Source of the DNA: Hyphomicrobiaceae bacterium
GTDB lineage: Bacteria > Pseudomonadota > Alphaproteobacteria > Rhizobiales > Hyphomicrobiaceae
DNA length: 64,000 nucleotides
NCBI GenBank assembly: GCA_020442165.1
Contig: JAGRKV010000076.1
Location: 47,408-111,407 of the forward strand
Direction of reading: 5' to 3'
The stretch's first letter is position 1. Each line of letters opens with the position of its first letter. The position numbers and the translations under genes were made by a program. Positions 18,547 to 27,149 of the stretch are shown one piece after another. The notes under the pieces are model-generated. The model saw only the letters and a program-made list of their open reading frames with translations. It had not been told where the DNA came from and ran no database searches.

Positions 18547-18620
18547 TGGCAAGGGTGGCAGGAATCGAACCTACGTCACTGGATTTGGAGGCCAGCGCTC
18601 TGCCATTGAGCTACACCCTA
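18547..18620 (-). tRNA. tRNA-Trp (CCA anticodon), possibly degenerate
   Basis: The 74-base cloverleaf has an intact D-stem (GCTC/GAGC), an anticodon loop CTCCAAA giving CCA, a T-arm with loop TTCGATT, discriminator G and an encoded CCA end. Two positions do not pair: T1 against T72 in the acceptor stem and C31 against T39 next to the anticodon loop. The T-stem also has one T-G wobble. The gene stands alone, not upstream of secE. It is either a functional secondary tRNA-Trp or a decaying copy. Confidence 0.75.
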
Positions 18621-18909
18621 GCATTCAAGCCCGTGGGGCAATCAACCGATCGCGTCGATCAACTGTCCCGATATTGCCTGACACTGCAGTGGAGTGCTGT
18701 TACCCGGGGAACGGCAGCAGAAAAACTTGCGGGTTGATGCGCCGGCGATCGAGTTGGATCCGGACACAGGATCATTGGCGCGCAGCGGACCGCTGGCGGT
18801 TTGATAACACTTGCTTCAGCCACGTTGCACCCCAAGCATCGAGCCTGGATTGCCAGGTCCTGCCCCGCGTTGCTTCAAGTTCTGCAACTTGTCTTAGTAG
18901 GGACCGGCG
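18621..18909. other. Gene-free stretch between the tRNA and the ACT-domain gene
   Basis: No gene was found in these 289 bases. Two short hairpins, CCTGG/CCAGG at 18844-18857 and CAAGTT/AACTTG at 18876-18891, lie just downstream of the ACT-domain gene on the minus strand and may help end its transcript. They lack a T-run. Confidence 0.4.
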
Positions 18910-19449
18910 TTAGCCCGCGTGGCCTGATGCTGCCTCCAGATCCACCTCGACCATCAAGTCGTGGGCGAGTTCTTCGAGGGTCTCGCGCAACATGCCTTCG
19001 TCGAGACCATCGGGCAGGATGATCTCTGCCTTCGCCTCGAACATCGCTTCACCCGACATCGATCCGGCAAAGACGCGCGTCTCCAGCTCGTCGATCGACA
19101 CGTCCAATGCGGACAGGGCTGTCGAGATCTCATGGATGATGCCAGGGTGATCGACGCCCGTCATCTGCAGCCTCACATGCCGGCCGGCCGGCGGATGAGA
19201 TTCAACGCCCTTGCGGATCGTCACCCATATTCCAGCATCGCCCAGGCTGCCCAGCGCGGCCTCGAGAGCGCCAGCCTTTCCCTCGGGCACCGCGACTCGC
19301 AGGATGCCGGCGAACTCGCCGCCCAGCCGCGCCATCGAACTGTCGATCCAGTTGCCGTCTTGCGCTGCAATCGTTTCGGACAACGCCTTGATAAGCCCAG
19401 GGCGATCGCGTGCGATAACGGTCAAAACCATATCCTGCGCCAACTGCAT
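18910..19449 (-). CDS. Double ACT-domain protein, GcvR-like
   Basis: This protein of up to 179 residues consists of two ACT domains: residues 7-80 starting VLTVIARDRPGLIKALSETIA, and residues 92-170 containing LQMTGVDHPGIIHEISTALS. This is the layout of the glycine cleavage repressor protein GcvR, which senses glycine and acts through protein contact rather than by binding DNA itself. The start is unusual. AGGAGG at 19452-19457 is only two bases from the ATG at 19449, but eight bases from an in-frame TTG at 19443, which may be the real start. The link to the gcvPAB genes is by family only; they are 17 kb apart. Confidence 0.85.
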   Translation of the reverse strand: MQLAQDMVLTVIARDRPGLIKALSETIAAQDGNWIDSSMARLGGEFAGILRVAVPEGKAGALEAALGSLGDAGIWVTIRKGVESHPPAGRHVRLQMTGVDHPGIIHEISTALSALDVSIDELETRVFAGSMSGEAMFEAKAEIILPDGLDEGMLRETLEELAHDLMVEVDLEAASGHAG

Positions 19450-19528
19450 CTCCTCCTGGTGTGAGTTGGATGCAGGGTGACGCGAGGGCGCCTCAATTTC
19501 AAGTCTTCACAGCATTGAGGATCTCAAC

Positions 19529-21748
19529 TCAACGGCCAGCACGGATGGAACCGCGGCCACGCCCGACCTCGGCCCCCTGCCCGTATTTCTCAAGTACGGC
19601 CCGGGACTGCTCAACCAGAGCATCGGCAATGGCGGCATGACCCTCCGCCGTCGGGTGAAAGGCGCCGGAATAGGTGGCTGCCAGGACGAGCTGGAAATAG
19701 GACAGGCTTTTCAGCTTCAGCACCTTTTGCAGAAGCGAAGGCGAAACGTGGAAATTGCCGGTCATGAATGCGTCGTTGGGCGTGCGGAACCAGCGTTGCC
19801 GCACAGCATAGGCCGGGTAGTCAGCCGGATTATATGGCACCCACTTGCCATCGACCTTGCGCGGCAGGCGCAGGTCATCGGCTATCGAGAACGCATTGTC
19901 GGTGAAGCCTGCGCAGATGCCGCGATCGACGAAGGCACGGCGATGATGATCGACATAGGTCCAGCCATGCTTGTGCGCGCTGCCCTTCATGATCCGGTTG
20001 AGCTTGTCGGAGATCCACACGCCCTCGCGCGCCTTCTGTGCGCTCAGAAGGAAATCGGAAGCGATTTCCATTCCCGCGGTGCCATCCGGGCAGACCTGAC
20101 TTCCGTCACCCAGCAGCGCCAGCCCCGGGTAGCCGGTCAGCAGGATGCGGTCGCTTTGTTCCCAGGGAATGTGCAGGATGTTGTGCAGGGCACGGTTCAA
20201 TGCCTTGTAGCGTTCATCCAGTGTATCGATGAGACCGGATGCCGCCGTCAGGCCATGGACCTGGCCGAACCAGCCGCCAAGCTTGCGCAACGTTGATTGG
20301 TCGGACAGGATCGCATTGGCGAGCAGACGGGCAAAGCCTACGTCGTTGCCGCCGATCGACAGGAACAGAAGATCGATCCGGCGAGACTGCTCCTGCGGGC
20401 ACTTCAGCAGCACAAGACCGCCCAGTTCAGGGACCGTGCCCTTGATATGATAGGCCTCGGGCAGATCCTGGGGTTCGGCCGGTGTCTTGTCACACTGAGC
20501 CTGGGCGGCGGCGGAGATCTGCGACAACTCAGGCGGGTTTGGCACCCACTCGTTGCCCTTGTAGCGCAGGAACAATCCATCGGTGATCTCAGCGCCGGAA
20601 CACGCGAGCCCCACATAGGTCACGGCACGGTGTGGCGCCTCGATGGCAAGTTGCAGGGCGGCTCGCAGCTGCTGAGAATAGAGTGAGCGGTGACAAGCCT
20701 GATCGAGCCAGCGTGCATTGCCCTTCATGAAACCCTTGTCGCCGATCCGCTGCCATGTGCCATCGCGGGTTGGGAACCCCCCTTCCGCCTTTACGTACTT
20801 TGCATCGCCATAGGTCGCTGCACGTTCACGCGAGAAGTGAACCGGTACGTCAGGGTTACCCTCGCCAGAAGCGAAGCTGTCTCCCATGCCGACGATGAGG
20901 AGATCATGCACCGCGATCTCGGCACGCTGCAGTTCGACGCCGCCCACCGAGACGATGACTTCGGTGCCGGCGGGATAGGGCACGTCCACAGACAGCGGCT
21001 GGTCGCACGGTTGCACGACACTGGCGGGCGCTATCGCTCCATCGCCATGCGGCAAGGCACGCCACGCGCATTCGGTTGCACTGGCATCGGCTATGCCGCC
21101 GAGTTCAACGACCACGGCGTGCGATCGCGGTTTGAGATAATCGCCACGATCGTCACAGGTGTACTTGTTGGTGCGATCGTTCCAGCATGTGCGGTTGACC
21201 ATTGGCGCGGCCCAGCCATCACGGTGGCGCGCGGCGAGTGCGCGTTCAATTGCCAGAACGGGATTGCGGAGGTCGGACCCTGACAGGGACAGGTAAGTCG
21301 CGCGATGTACTTCGGTATCCTTGGGATCTGAGAACAAGCGGAATGGATTTTCCACGCGCCAGGTGATCTGCGGCGACAGCGGCGATCCGCGAAACATCGG
21401 CGCCGAGCCATTTGACCTGTTGTCCGGCGGCGCCTGAACGGCGGTGGCGGCGGCGGGCTGCGGTTCGCCCGTCGGCGCGGACTGAATGATGCGTTCCAAT
21501 TCGTCCGCCGAGGGCAACTGTGATGGTGGTGGCTCCAATGGTGTAGGTTGTGCCGATGGCGCAGCGGACGGATCACCCGTGCCCATCGACGGTCCAGACA
21601 GTAGCGGGCCGGAGGGCGGATAGACGTGCTCCGTCTCGCCCTGTTGCGCACTAAGGGGCAATGGCAATCCCGTGCAGGCCAGAGCGATGGCTGCCAGACA
21701 ACCGCCTAGCCGCCACCATCTGGAAGCGGACGCACCTGTTGCGATCAT
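19529..21748 (-). CDS. Secreted SGNH/GDSL-type hydrolase
   Basis: This 739-residue exported protein has a signal peptide (hydrophobic stretch GGCLAAIALACTGLPLPL, cleavage near SAQQG) and a Pro/Ser/Ala-rich linker to about residue 115. The C-terminal two-thirds carries SGNH-hydrolase blocks: the nucleophile serine at about 291 in GMGDSFASGEG, the oxyanion block SIGGNDVGF and a late histidine in AFHPTAEGHAAIAD. Family members are lipases, esterases or carbohydrate deacetylases; the substrate is not predictable. The ATG at 21748 was preferred over 21949 because GAGGT precedes it and the signal peptide then comes first. Six or more cysteines in the exported part suggest disulfides. Confidence 0.85.
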   Translation of the reverse strand: MIATGASASRWWRLGGCLAAIALACTGLPLPLSAQQGETEHVYPPSGPLLSGPSMGTGDPSAAPSAQPTPLEPPPSQLPSADELERIIQSAPTGEPQPAAATAVQAPPDNRSNGSAPMFRGSPLSPQITWRVENPFRLFSDPKDTEVHRATYLSLSGSDLRNPVLAIERALAARHRDGWAAPMVNRTCWNDRTNKYTCDDRGDYLKPRSHAVVVELGGIADASATECAWRALPHGDGAIAPASVVQPCDQPLSVDVPYPAGTEVIVSVGGVELQRAEIAVHDLLIVGMGDSFASGEGNPDVPVHFSRERAATYGDAKYVKAEGGFPTRDGTWQRIGDKGFMKGNARWLDQACHRSLYSQQLRAALQLAIEAPHRAVTYVGLACSGAEITDGLFLRYKGNEWVPNPPELSQISAAAQAQCDKTPAEPQDLPEAYHIKGTVPELGGLVLLKCPQEQSRRIDLLFLSIGGNDVGFARLLANAILSDQSTLRKLGGWFGQVHGLTAASGLIDTLDERYKALNRALHNILHIPWEQSDRILLTGYPGLALLGDGSQVCPDGTAGMEIASDFLLSAQKAREGVWISDKLNRIMKGSAHKHGWTYVDHHRRAFVDRGICAGFTDNAFSIADDLRLPRKVDGKWVPYNPADYPAYAVRQRWFRTPNDAFMTGNFHVSPSLLQKVLKLKSLSYFQLVLAATYSGAFHPTAEGHAAIADALVEQSRAVLEKYGQGAEVGRGRGSIRAGR

Positions 21749-21909
21749 GATCCCGACCTCACGTCTGCTTTGCTCACGAATTTCATCGCCGCGTTCGGCG
21801 CATTCTTTTTGGTTTGCAAGAGTTGGCCGCCATCCCGACAGAGCCGTTCGTTGGGTGCACAGCGCATTGCCTTGGCCTTGATCCGGACGAGGAAACGCCG
21901 TTTGCAAAC

Positions 21910-22716
21910 TCAGAAGCGGCCAGTACGCGCCGTCCACCACAAACGCCACACGCGCGTCATCGGCAGGATGGTGTTTGCCTGTTCTTCCGTTGCGTCCTGC
22001 CCGGCGCCCCTTTCACAAGCGCGCAAATAGGGCTCAACGAGGGCGGCGGGCAATGCTGCCAGGCGCATGCGGGGCGACCAGGACCGGGCATGTTGCCGCA
22101 AAAGCGCGAGATTCTGCCGCGCCATCTGCATTTCGCTCTTCAGGTTCAGGATCTGGCCCATGTGCGGGCCATCCACTTTGCCGACGTTCGTCCGCGTGGA
22201 TTGCGCAACCTGGGCAAAAGACACGGCCAGGCCAGCGGCCTCCAGCGCCTCGTAATCTGGCCCTTGAGGGAATGCGCCCATGACATTGGCCGCGCGCAAC
22301 ATGGCTGCAAAATCACGGGCTCTGAGCCGTGCACGCACCCCGCCGGGCAGTATGAACGGTGTCGGCTCCGCATCAAGCGTTGACCGCGCATCGACGCTGG
22401 CGATCAGTCGCTCCTTGTCGAGGCGGTGGCGTGTTGCGACTTCGGCCAGATGATCGGCCACAGGATTGCCGCTTGCCGAACCCGGCTCCATGGCATCGAT
22501 CCAATCGCGCCACCACTGCAGGCGGATCTCTGCCACCATGGGATCTGTGACCTGACGCGGAATGCGGTCGATCTCCGCCTCGAATGCGGCCAGCACGAGC
22601 AGATCGTCCCGGTATTTGCGTGGGGCCAGAAGTGCTGAGAGATAATAGTCGAGCGCATGCGCGCGCGCGATGCCGGTGATGATTTCGCGATCGTCTTCCT
22701 TCATCGCTTCTCTCAT
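21910..22716 (-). CDS. Squalene/phytoene synthase-family protein, NDUFAF6-like
   Basis: This protein of about 268 residues belongs to the trans-isoprenyl diphosphate synthase fold. The first-motif region reads LAAFEAEIDRIPRQVTDPMVAEIRLQWWRDW instead of the DXXXD of true synthases, so classical condensation activity is doubtful. This form is typical of the alphaproteobacterial and mitochondrial group that includes NDUFAF6, a complex I assembly factor. Its ATG overlaps the stop of the upstream membrane-protein gene (TGATG). It lies in a run with an Mth938-domain protein (NDUFAF3-like), secF, secD and yajC, which supports a role in membrane-protein or respiratory-complex biogenesis. Confidence 0.8.
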   Translation of the reverse strand: MREAMKEDDREIITGIARAHALDYYLSALLAPRKYRDDLLVLAAFEAEIDRIPRQVTDPMVAEIRLQWWRDWIDAMEPGSASGNPVADHLAEVATRHRLDKERLIASVDARSTLDAEPTPFILPGGVRARLRARDFAAMLRAANVMGAFPQGPDYEALEAAGLAVSFAQVAQSTRTNVGKVDGPHMGQILNLKSEMQMARQNLALLRQHARSWSPRMRLAALPAALVEPYLRACERGAGQDATEEQANTILPMTRVWRLWWTARTGRF

Positions 22717-23282
22717 CACAGGCCAGCGTGCGCGGCCACCAGCATGACCACCGTAACGGGGATTACGAGCATCAAATTGACACGCGCCCAAGTCGCGATA
22801 GCCGTGCGCGCTGCACCCTTCTCAGCATCGGTGGCGGCGACCTTCCCGGTGATGCGAGCAACATTCGGGCGGAGGACGAATTGCACGATCGCCCACATGA
22901 CGAGGCCGCCGAGCAGGGCCAGCAGCAGCACCGGGCGATGAAATAGACTGCCGCCCAGCGGTATTGCCATGATGATGCCCGTTGCCAAGGTGGCATGAGC
23001 CGCGCCGGTGAAGACGCGCGCCGAAGGGCCAGCAATATGGCGGACGATGATGGGCCGCTCCGCGTCCGTCACTGCCTTCAGCGCGGCCAGTTGCACGACA
23101 TTGACGAAGACGATCAGTCCCGCCCAGATCATCGCCGCCAGCACATGCAGCGCGCGTACGGTCAGCACGCCGGCCATGTGGGCATCCATTGCGCCAAGCA
23201 CCGCTGCCAGTGCCAGCACTACAATCGCTATCAGAACACCCGCCGCTGCGGCGTTGCGGGCGCTGGCGAGCACGGTTTGCAT
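22716..23282 (-). CDS. Integral membrane protein with PuuD-like N-terminal region
   Basis: This 188-residue protein has about five hydrophobic segments. The stretch ALHVLAAMIWAGLIVFVNVVQ resembles the helix conserved in the membrane domain of PuuD-type urate hydroxylases and CopD-like proteins, in which histidines can serve as metal or haem ligands. No cytochrome c domain follows, so urate oxidation is unlikely. It is followed without a gap by the NDUFAF6-like gene and preceded by the Mth938 gene, so it belongs to the same transcription unit. The function is unknown. Confidence 0.7.
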   Translation of the reverse strand: MQTVLASARNAAAAGVLIAIVVLALAAVLGAMDAHMAGVLTVRALHVLAAMIWAGLIVFVNVVQLAALKAVTDAERPIIVRHIAGPSARVFTGAAHATLATGIIMAIPLGGSLFHRPVLLLALLGGLVMWAIVQFVLRPNVARITGKVAATDAEKGAARTAIATWARVNLMLVIPVTVVMLVAAHAGL

Positions 23283-23298
23283 GAACGCTCCTTCACTG

Positions 23299-23676
23299 TC
23301 ACTCGACCGCGATCAAGGCTGCGCCCACCTTGCGGCGCTCACCGAGCAGAATGTTGTAGGTCCGCGCGGCCGATCCCGTCGTCATCGGCTCCAGGCCGAT
23401 ACCAGCTGCGGCGAAGGCCTGGCGCAGGGCGGGTTGCGGCATGACGTGCTCACGTCCGGTGCCCAGCAACAGCACGTCGATGCGCGCGGCCTCCGCGAGA
23501 ACCACCGCCAAGTCCTCTGGCCGAAGCAGCGACGCCTCGGATGCCGACCAGGCCCGGACCCCTGAGGGAAGGCACAGCAGAGACCCTCGATGGCTCATAT
23601 CTGCGAAGCGGAAGCCACCGTTGCCATAGGCATCGATTGGAACCTGATAGGGGTAGCTGCCGGCCAATTCCGTCAT
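23299..23676 (-). CDS. Mth938/DUF498-domain protein, NDUFAF3-like
   Basis: This protein has about 125 residues from the second ATG (MTELAG). It has the single-domain Mth938 fold signature: YGNGGFRFADMSHRGSLLCLPSGV, then LAVVLAEAARIDVLLLGTGRE and a C-terminal MTTGSAARTYNILLGERRKVGAALIAV. The mitochondrial member, NDUFAF3, is a complex I assembly factor. The gene sits 110 bases after secF on the same strand and is followed by the membrane protein and the NDUFAF6-like gene. The catalytic role is unknown; it probably assists membrane-complex assembly. The open frame extends to 23706, but GGGAAG favours 23676. Confidence 0.85.
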   Translation of the reverse strand: MTELAGSYPYQVPIDAYGNGGFRFADMSHRGSLLCLPSGVRAWSASEASLLRPEDLAVVLAEAARIDVLLLGTGREHVMPQPALRQAFAAAGIGLEPMTTGSAARTYNILLGERRKVGAALIAVE

Positions 23677-23786
23677 GGCGCATACTTCCCGGTTCGCGAT
23701 GGCCACGCCTTGGCGGCACCATGCCGCTTAATCGTACCCCTGCACCCTGGCCCACATGCAATGGCAACCGCGCCGCAGCTTGCCCT

Positions 23787-24743
23787 TCAGGCCTTGGCAG
23801 CTGCCCCGGTTGCACTGCCTTCGCCCGACCAATCGCGCTTGACGCCGATCCACATCAAGAACGGCGACGCGACGAAGATCGATGACCAGGTGCCGATCAG
23901 GATGCCGAACAGCATGGCGAAGGAGAAGCCCTTGATGACCTCGGTGCCAAACACAAAGAGCGCGAGCACCGCAAGAAAAGTCGTCGTAGCCGTCAGCACA
24001 GTACGCGATAAGGTTTCGTTAATCGACAGGTTCATCAGCTCGATCAGGGGCATCTTTTTGTAGCGTCGCAAGTTCTCGCGGATCCGATCGAAGACGACGA
24101 CGGTGTCGTTGATGGAGTAGCCCGCAAGCGTTAGCAGGGCCGCCACCTCTGAAAGACCGAAGTCGAGGCGGAGGAATGCGAAAACGCCAAGCGTGATGAA
24201 GATATCGTGGACCAGTGCGAGAATGGCTGCGACGCCGAACTGCCATTCAAACCGGAACCAAATGTAGAGCAGAATGCCAATGATAGCGGACGCGACGGCG
24301 ATGATGCCGGCTTCCTTGAGTTCGCCTGAGACCGCCGGTCCGACAATTTCGGTGCGGCGGAATTCGTAGCCCTGCCCCAGAGCGCCACGCACCTTGCCCT
24401 CGACGGCCTGCTGTGCCGCCTCTGCGCTCTGCCCCTCAGCTGGTCTTTGCGTCTCTACGCGGACAAGGAATTCTCCGGCCTCATCCAGGCCCTGAATCTG
24501 GACTTCGCCCAGACCGAGCCCGTTCAGCGTTTCGCGTACCTTGCCGACATCGAGTGTGCCTTGGGTCTGGCGGATCTCGAACAATGAGCCACCCTTGAAG
24601 TCGATGCCGAAGTTGAGCCCTTTCGTGAACAGGAGCGCCATGGCCACCAACGCTGCAATCCATGAGATCGCGATGCAGATGCGCCGCAATTCCATGATCG
24701 GCAGACGGGTGCCATGCGGCCAGAAATCGACGCCTTTGAACAT
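23787..24743 (-). CDS. secF: Protein translocase subunit SecF
   Basis: This 318-residue inner-membrane protein pairs with SecD to use the proton gradient for the late steps of Sec export. The start of the mature topology, helix 1 (ICIAISWIAALVAMALLFTKGLNFGIDFKGGSLFEI) with the GIDFKGG motif, is clear. The cluster of five more helices includes LTLAGYSINDTVVVFDRIREN, the conserved SecF signature. GAGGA precedes the ATG. The gene follows secD closely in the yajC-secD-secF order and is itself followed by the Mth938 gene. Confidence 0.97.
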   Translation of the reverse strand: MFKGVDFWPHGTRLPIMELRRICIAISWIAALVAMALLFTKGLNFGIDFKGGSLFEIRQTQGTLDVGKVRETLNGLGLGEVQIQGLDEAGEFLVRVETQRPAEGQSAEAAQQAVEGKVRGALGQGYEFRRTEIVGPAVSGELKEAGIIAVASAIIGILLYIWFRFEWQFGVAAILALVHDIFITLGVFAFLRLDFGLSEVAALLTLAGYSINDTVVVFDRIRENLRRYKKMPLIELMNLSINETLSRTVLTATTTFLAVLALFVFGTEVIKGFSFAMLFGILIGTWSSIFVASPFLMWIGVKRDWSGEGSATGAAAKA

Positions 24744-24771
24744 GACGTGCTGTTCCTCTTCTGTGAGGCCG

Positions 24772-26409
24772 TCAGAGCGGCGCCGGAATTTTTCTGGTCT
24801 TCTGCCGGCTGATCCAGACCGAGACCAGCAGGCGTGTCACCGTGAAGGCTGTGAACACGGTGGCAAAGATGCCAAGTGACAAAGTAACGGCGAAGCCGCG
24901 TACCGGACCGGCGCCCAGCCAGAACATGACGAGACCCGCAATCAATGTCGTCAAGTTACTGTCGACAATCGTTGTGAAGGCGCGATTGAAGCCCGATTCA
25001 ATCGCTGAGATCGGGGTCTTGCCATTGCGCAGCTCTTCACGGATTCGCTCGTAGATGAGCACATTGGCGTCCACGGCCATACCCACCGTCAAGACGAGAC
25101 CGGCGATACCCGGCAGTGTCAGCGTGGAGCCCATCAACGACATTACGCCAACGATCAAGAACAGGTTCAGTGCCACCGCAATCAGCGCAAAAATGCCGAA
25201 CAGGCCGTAGGCAAAGATCATGAACGCTGCGACCGCCGCGGTGCCAATCAACGCAGCCATTTCGCCAGCCTCGATCGAGTCGGCACCGAGCGAGGGGCCC
25301 ACGGTCCGCTCCTCGACGATGGTCAAGGATGTTGGCAATGCGCCCGAGCGGATCTGCAATGCCAGCTCGTTGGCCGATTGCACCGTGAAATTACCCGAGA
25401 TCTGGCCCGATCCGCCCAGGATCGGCTCACGCACCACGGGCGCGGAAAGCACCACGACATCACGCTTGCCGGTGGCCTTGTCGACGCCATTGTCGAGCAC
25501 GATGGCGAAGGGGCGACCGACGTTGTCCTTGGTGTAGCGGCCGAACTTGCGCGCTCCCGACTGATTGAAGCGGAAGGAAATGATCGGCTCGTTCGTCCGC
25601 TGGTCGAAGCCCGGCTGCGCGTCCACGAGTTCCTCACCCGTGACGACGGGTGTTTCCTGCAGCAGATAGCTGGGTTCGTCCGGCCGCTGCGAGGGCACGA
25701 TCATGTAACCGTAGGGCACGCGGGTCGCCTGTGCCTCGTTGGCCGAGACCGTCGGGTGAACATCATGGAATGTAAGCGAGGCGGTCTTGCCGATCAGATC
25801 CTTGAGGCTCTTGGTATCCTCGAAACCCGGCACCTGTACGAGGATGCGCTCGGCGCCCTGGCGCACGATGTTGGCTTCGACGTTGCCCAAGCCGTCGATA
25901 CGGCGACGGATCACTTCGACGGCGGCGCCGACGGCATTGGTCAAGCGTTCCTTGAATGCCTGTTCGGTTGGCGTGACGAGTATGACGTTCGGTGATACAC
26001 CCTCGGTGACATCATAGTTGCTGCCGGACGTGCCAAGAATGGCATTGCCGATCGGCTGGACGAGCTTCTTGAGCTCGGTCATCGCGCGGTCGGCGTCGCC
26101 GGGATTGGTGAGCGTCACCTGAACCGCATTGGCCGACGTGCCGGAGACGTGTGGAATGCCCTTGAGACTTGCGCGAACGTCCTCGCGGATCGACTTCAGC
26201 CACTTGCTCTTGAGTTCCTTGGTGTCCATCTCAAGCAGCAGATGAGCACCGCCCTTGAGATCGAGACCCAGGCTCAGCTGCTTGTGCGGCAGATAGGTGG
26301 GCCAGTTCGCGACCGTGTCCTTGGCAAAGAAATTCGGAAATGACGCGGCGATGCCGGCCAAACAGACCAACAGGATCGTAATGATCTTGGCGCGGCTGAA
26401 GTGGAGCAT
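24772..26409 (-). CDS. secD: Protein translocase subunit SecD
   Basis: This 545-residue protein has the full SecD layout. A first helix (IITILLVCLAGIAASFPNFF) is followed by GLDLKGGAHLLLEMD, a large periplasmic part containing the P1 head and the DGLGNVEANIVRQGAERILVQVPG region, and five C-terminal helices with AGLVLTVGMAVDANVLIYERIREEL. The functional aspartate in GMAVDANV is present. It lies 28 bases upstream of secF, and yajC precedes it by about 120 bases on the same strand. Confidence 0.97.
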   Translation of the reverse strand: MLHFSRAKIITILLVCLAGIAASFPNFFAKDTVANWPTYLPHKQLSLGLDLKGGAHLLLEMDTKELKSKWLKSIREDVRASLKGIPHVSGTSANAVQVTLTNPGDADRAMTELKKLVQPIGNAILGTSGSNYDVTEGVSPNVILVTPTEQAFKERLTNAVGAAVEVIRRRIDGLGNVEANIVRQGAERILVQVPGFEDTKSLKDLIGKTASLTFHDVHPTVSANEAQATRVPYGYMIVPSQRPDEPSYLLQETPVVTGEELVDAQPGFDQRTNEPIISFRFNQSGARKFGRYTKDNVGRPFAIVLDNGVDKATGKRDVVVLSAPVVREPILGGSGQISGNFTVQSANELALQIRSGALPTSLTIVEERTVGPSLGADSIEAGEMAALIGTAAVAAFMIFAYGLFGIFALIAVALNLFLIVGVMSLMGSTLTLPGIAGLVLTVGMAVDANVLIYERIREELRNGKTPISAIESGFNRAFTTIVDSNLTTLIAGLVMFWLGAGPVRGFAVTLSLGIFATVFTAFTVTRLLVSVWISRQKTRKIPAPL

Positions 26410-26530
26410 GGAGGGAAAGCCTCTCTTGCCTCAAGGTGCTTTGGGCCGGGGTTGCCAGCGACGGGTTCAATATCGGCGGGACTGAGAAGAAACTTCGGCG
26501 CGAAAGACCGCCTGGCGCGGGTGCCGGTGC

Positions 26531-26869
26531 TTAGGTTGCTTCCTTGACCGGCTCGCCCTTGGAGCGCACGTCGATCAAGGTGGATTTGACGACGCGGACA
26601 CGCAGGGTATCCGATAGTTCCACCTCGACCTCGTCGGAGCCATCCGCGACCTTGGTGACACGGCCGACAAACCCGCTCGACGTCACGACGGTATCGCCAC
26701 GGCGGACCTTGTCGACCATGTCGCGGTGCTGTTTGGCGCGGGTCTGCTGCGGACGGATGATGAGGAAGTAGAAAATAGCGATCATCAGCGCCATCGGGAC
26801 GAGGAAGCTGAACATATCGCCTGCCGGAGCTGCGGCGCCCTGGGCAAAGGCCGGGGTGATGAAATTCAT
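26531..26869 (-). CDS. yajC: Preprotein translocase accessory subunit YajC
   Basis: This 112-residue protein has one membrane helix (MFSFLVPMALMIAIFYFLIIRPQQ) followed by the family motif RPQQTRAKQHRDMVDKVRRGDTVVTSSGFVGRVTKV, a small SH3-like cytoplasmic domain. It is an auxiliary part of the SecDF complex. ATG 26869 was chosen over 26986 because AAGGAA lies nine bases upstream and the family N-terminus is short. It is the first gene of the secDF run, divergent from the DUF815 ATPase. Confidence 0.95.
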   Translation of the reverse strand: MNFITPAFAQGAAAPAGDMFSFLVPMALMIAIFYFLIIRPQQTRAKQHRDMVDKVRRGDTVVTSSGFVGRVTKVADGSDEVEVELSDTLRVRVVKSTLIDVRSKGEPVKEAT

Positions 26870-27149
26870 GCGGAATTCCTTCGTTGCGTCATGGCGCATG
26901 TAGACGCCCATCGCCGCCACCGCAAGGTGGCGGGTTGGATCATCCATGAGCCTTTCGCGCGCGACTATAGTTACCAGTGGCCCCAATGCAACTGTCGATC
27001 CGGCCGGATGAGAGTGGAATTTCTAGCCAATGGCGCTGCCGCAAGGCTAGAAACCGCCTTGCACCCGCCGTTCTGCCCCCGGCTCCGGCCGGAAGATCGG
27101 CTTCACGGGCCTACACAGGCTTTCAAATGCTCGGACACGCCCCTCACCC

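Noticed and set aside
6978..18620. Genomic island with integrase and attachment sites
   Set aside because: A tRNA-like gene lies at one end, but there is no integrase, transposase or detectable duplicated tRNA end near 6.5-7.0 kb, and base composition looks similar to the surroundings.
22716..23282. True urate hydroxylase (PuuD)
   Set aside because: Only the N-terminal membrane motif is similar; the protein is too short and lacks the C-terminal cytochrome c domain.
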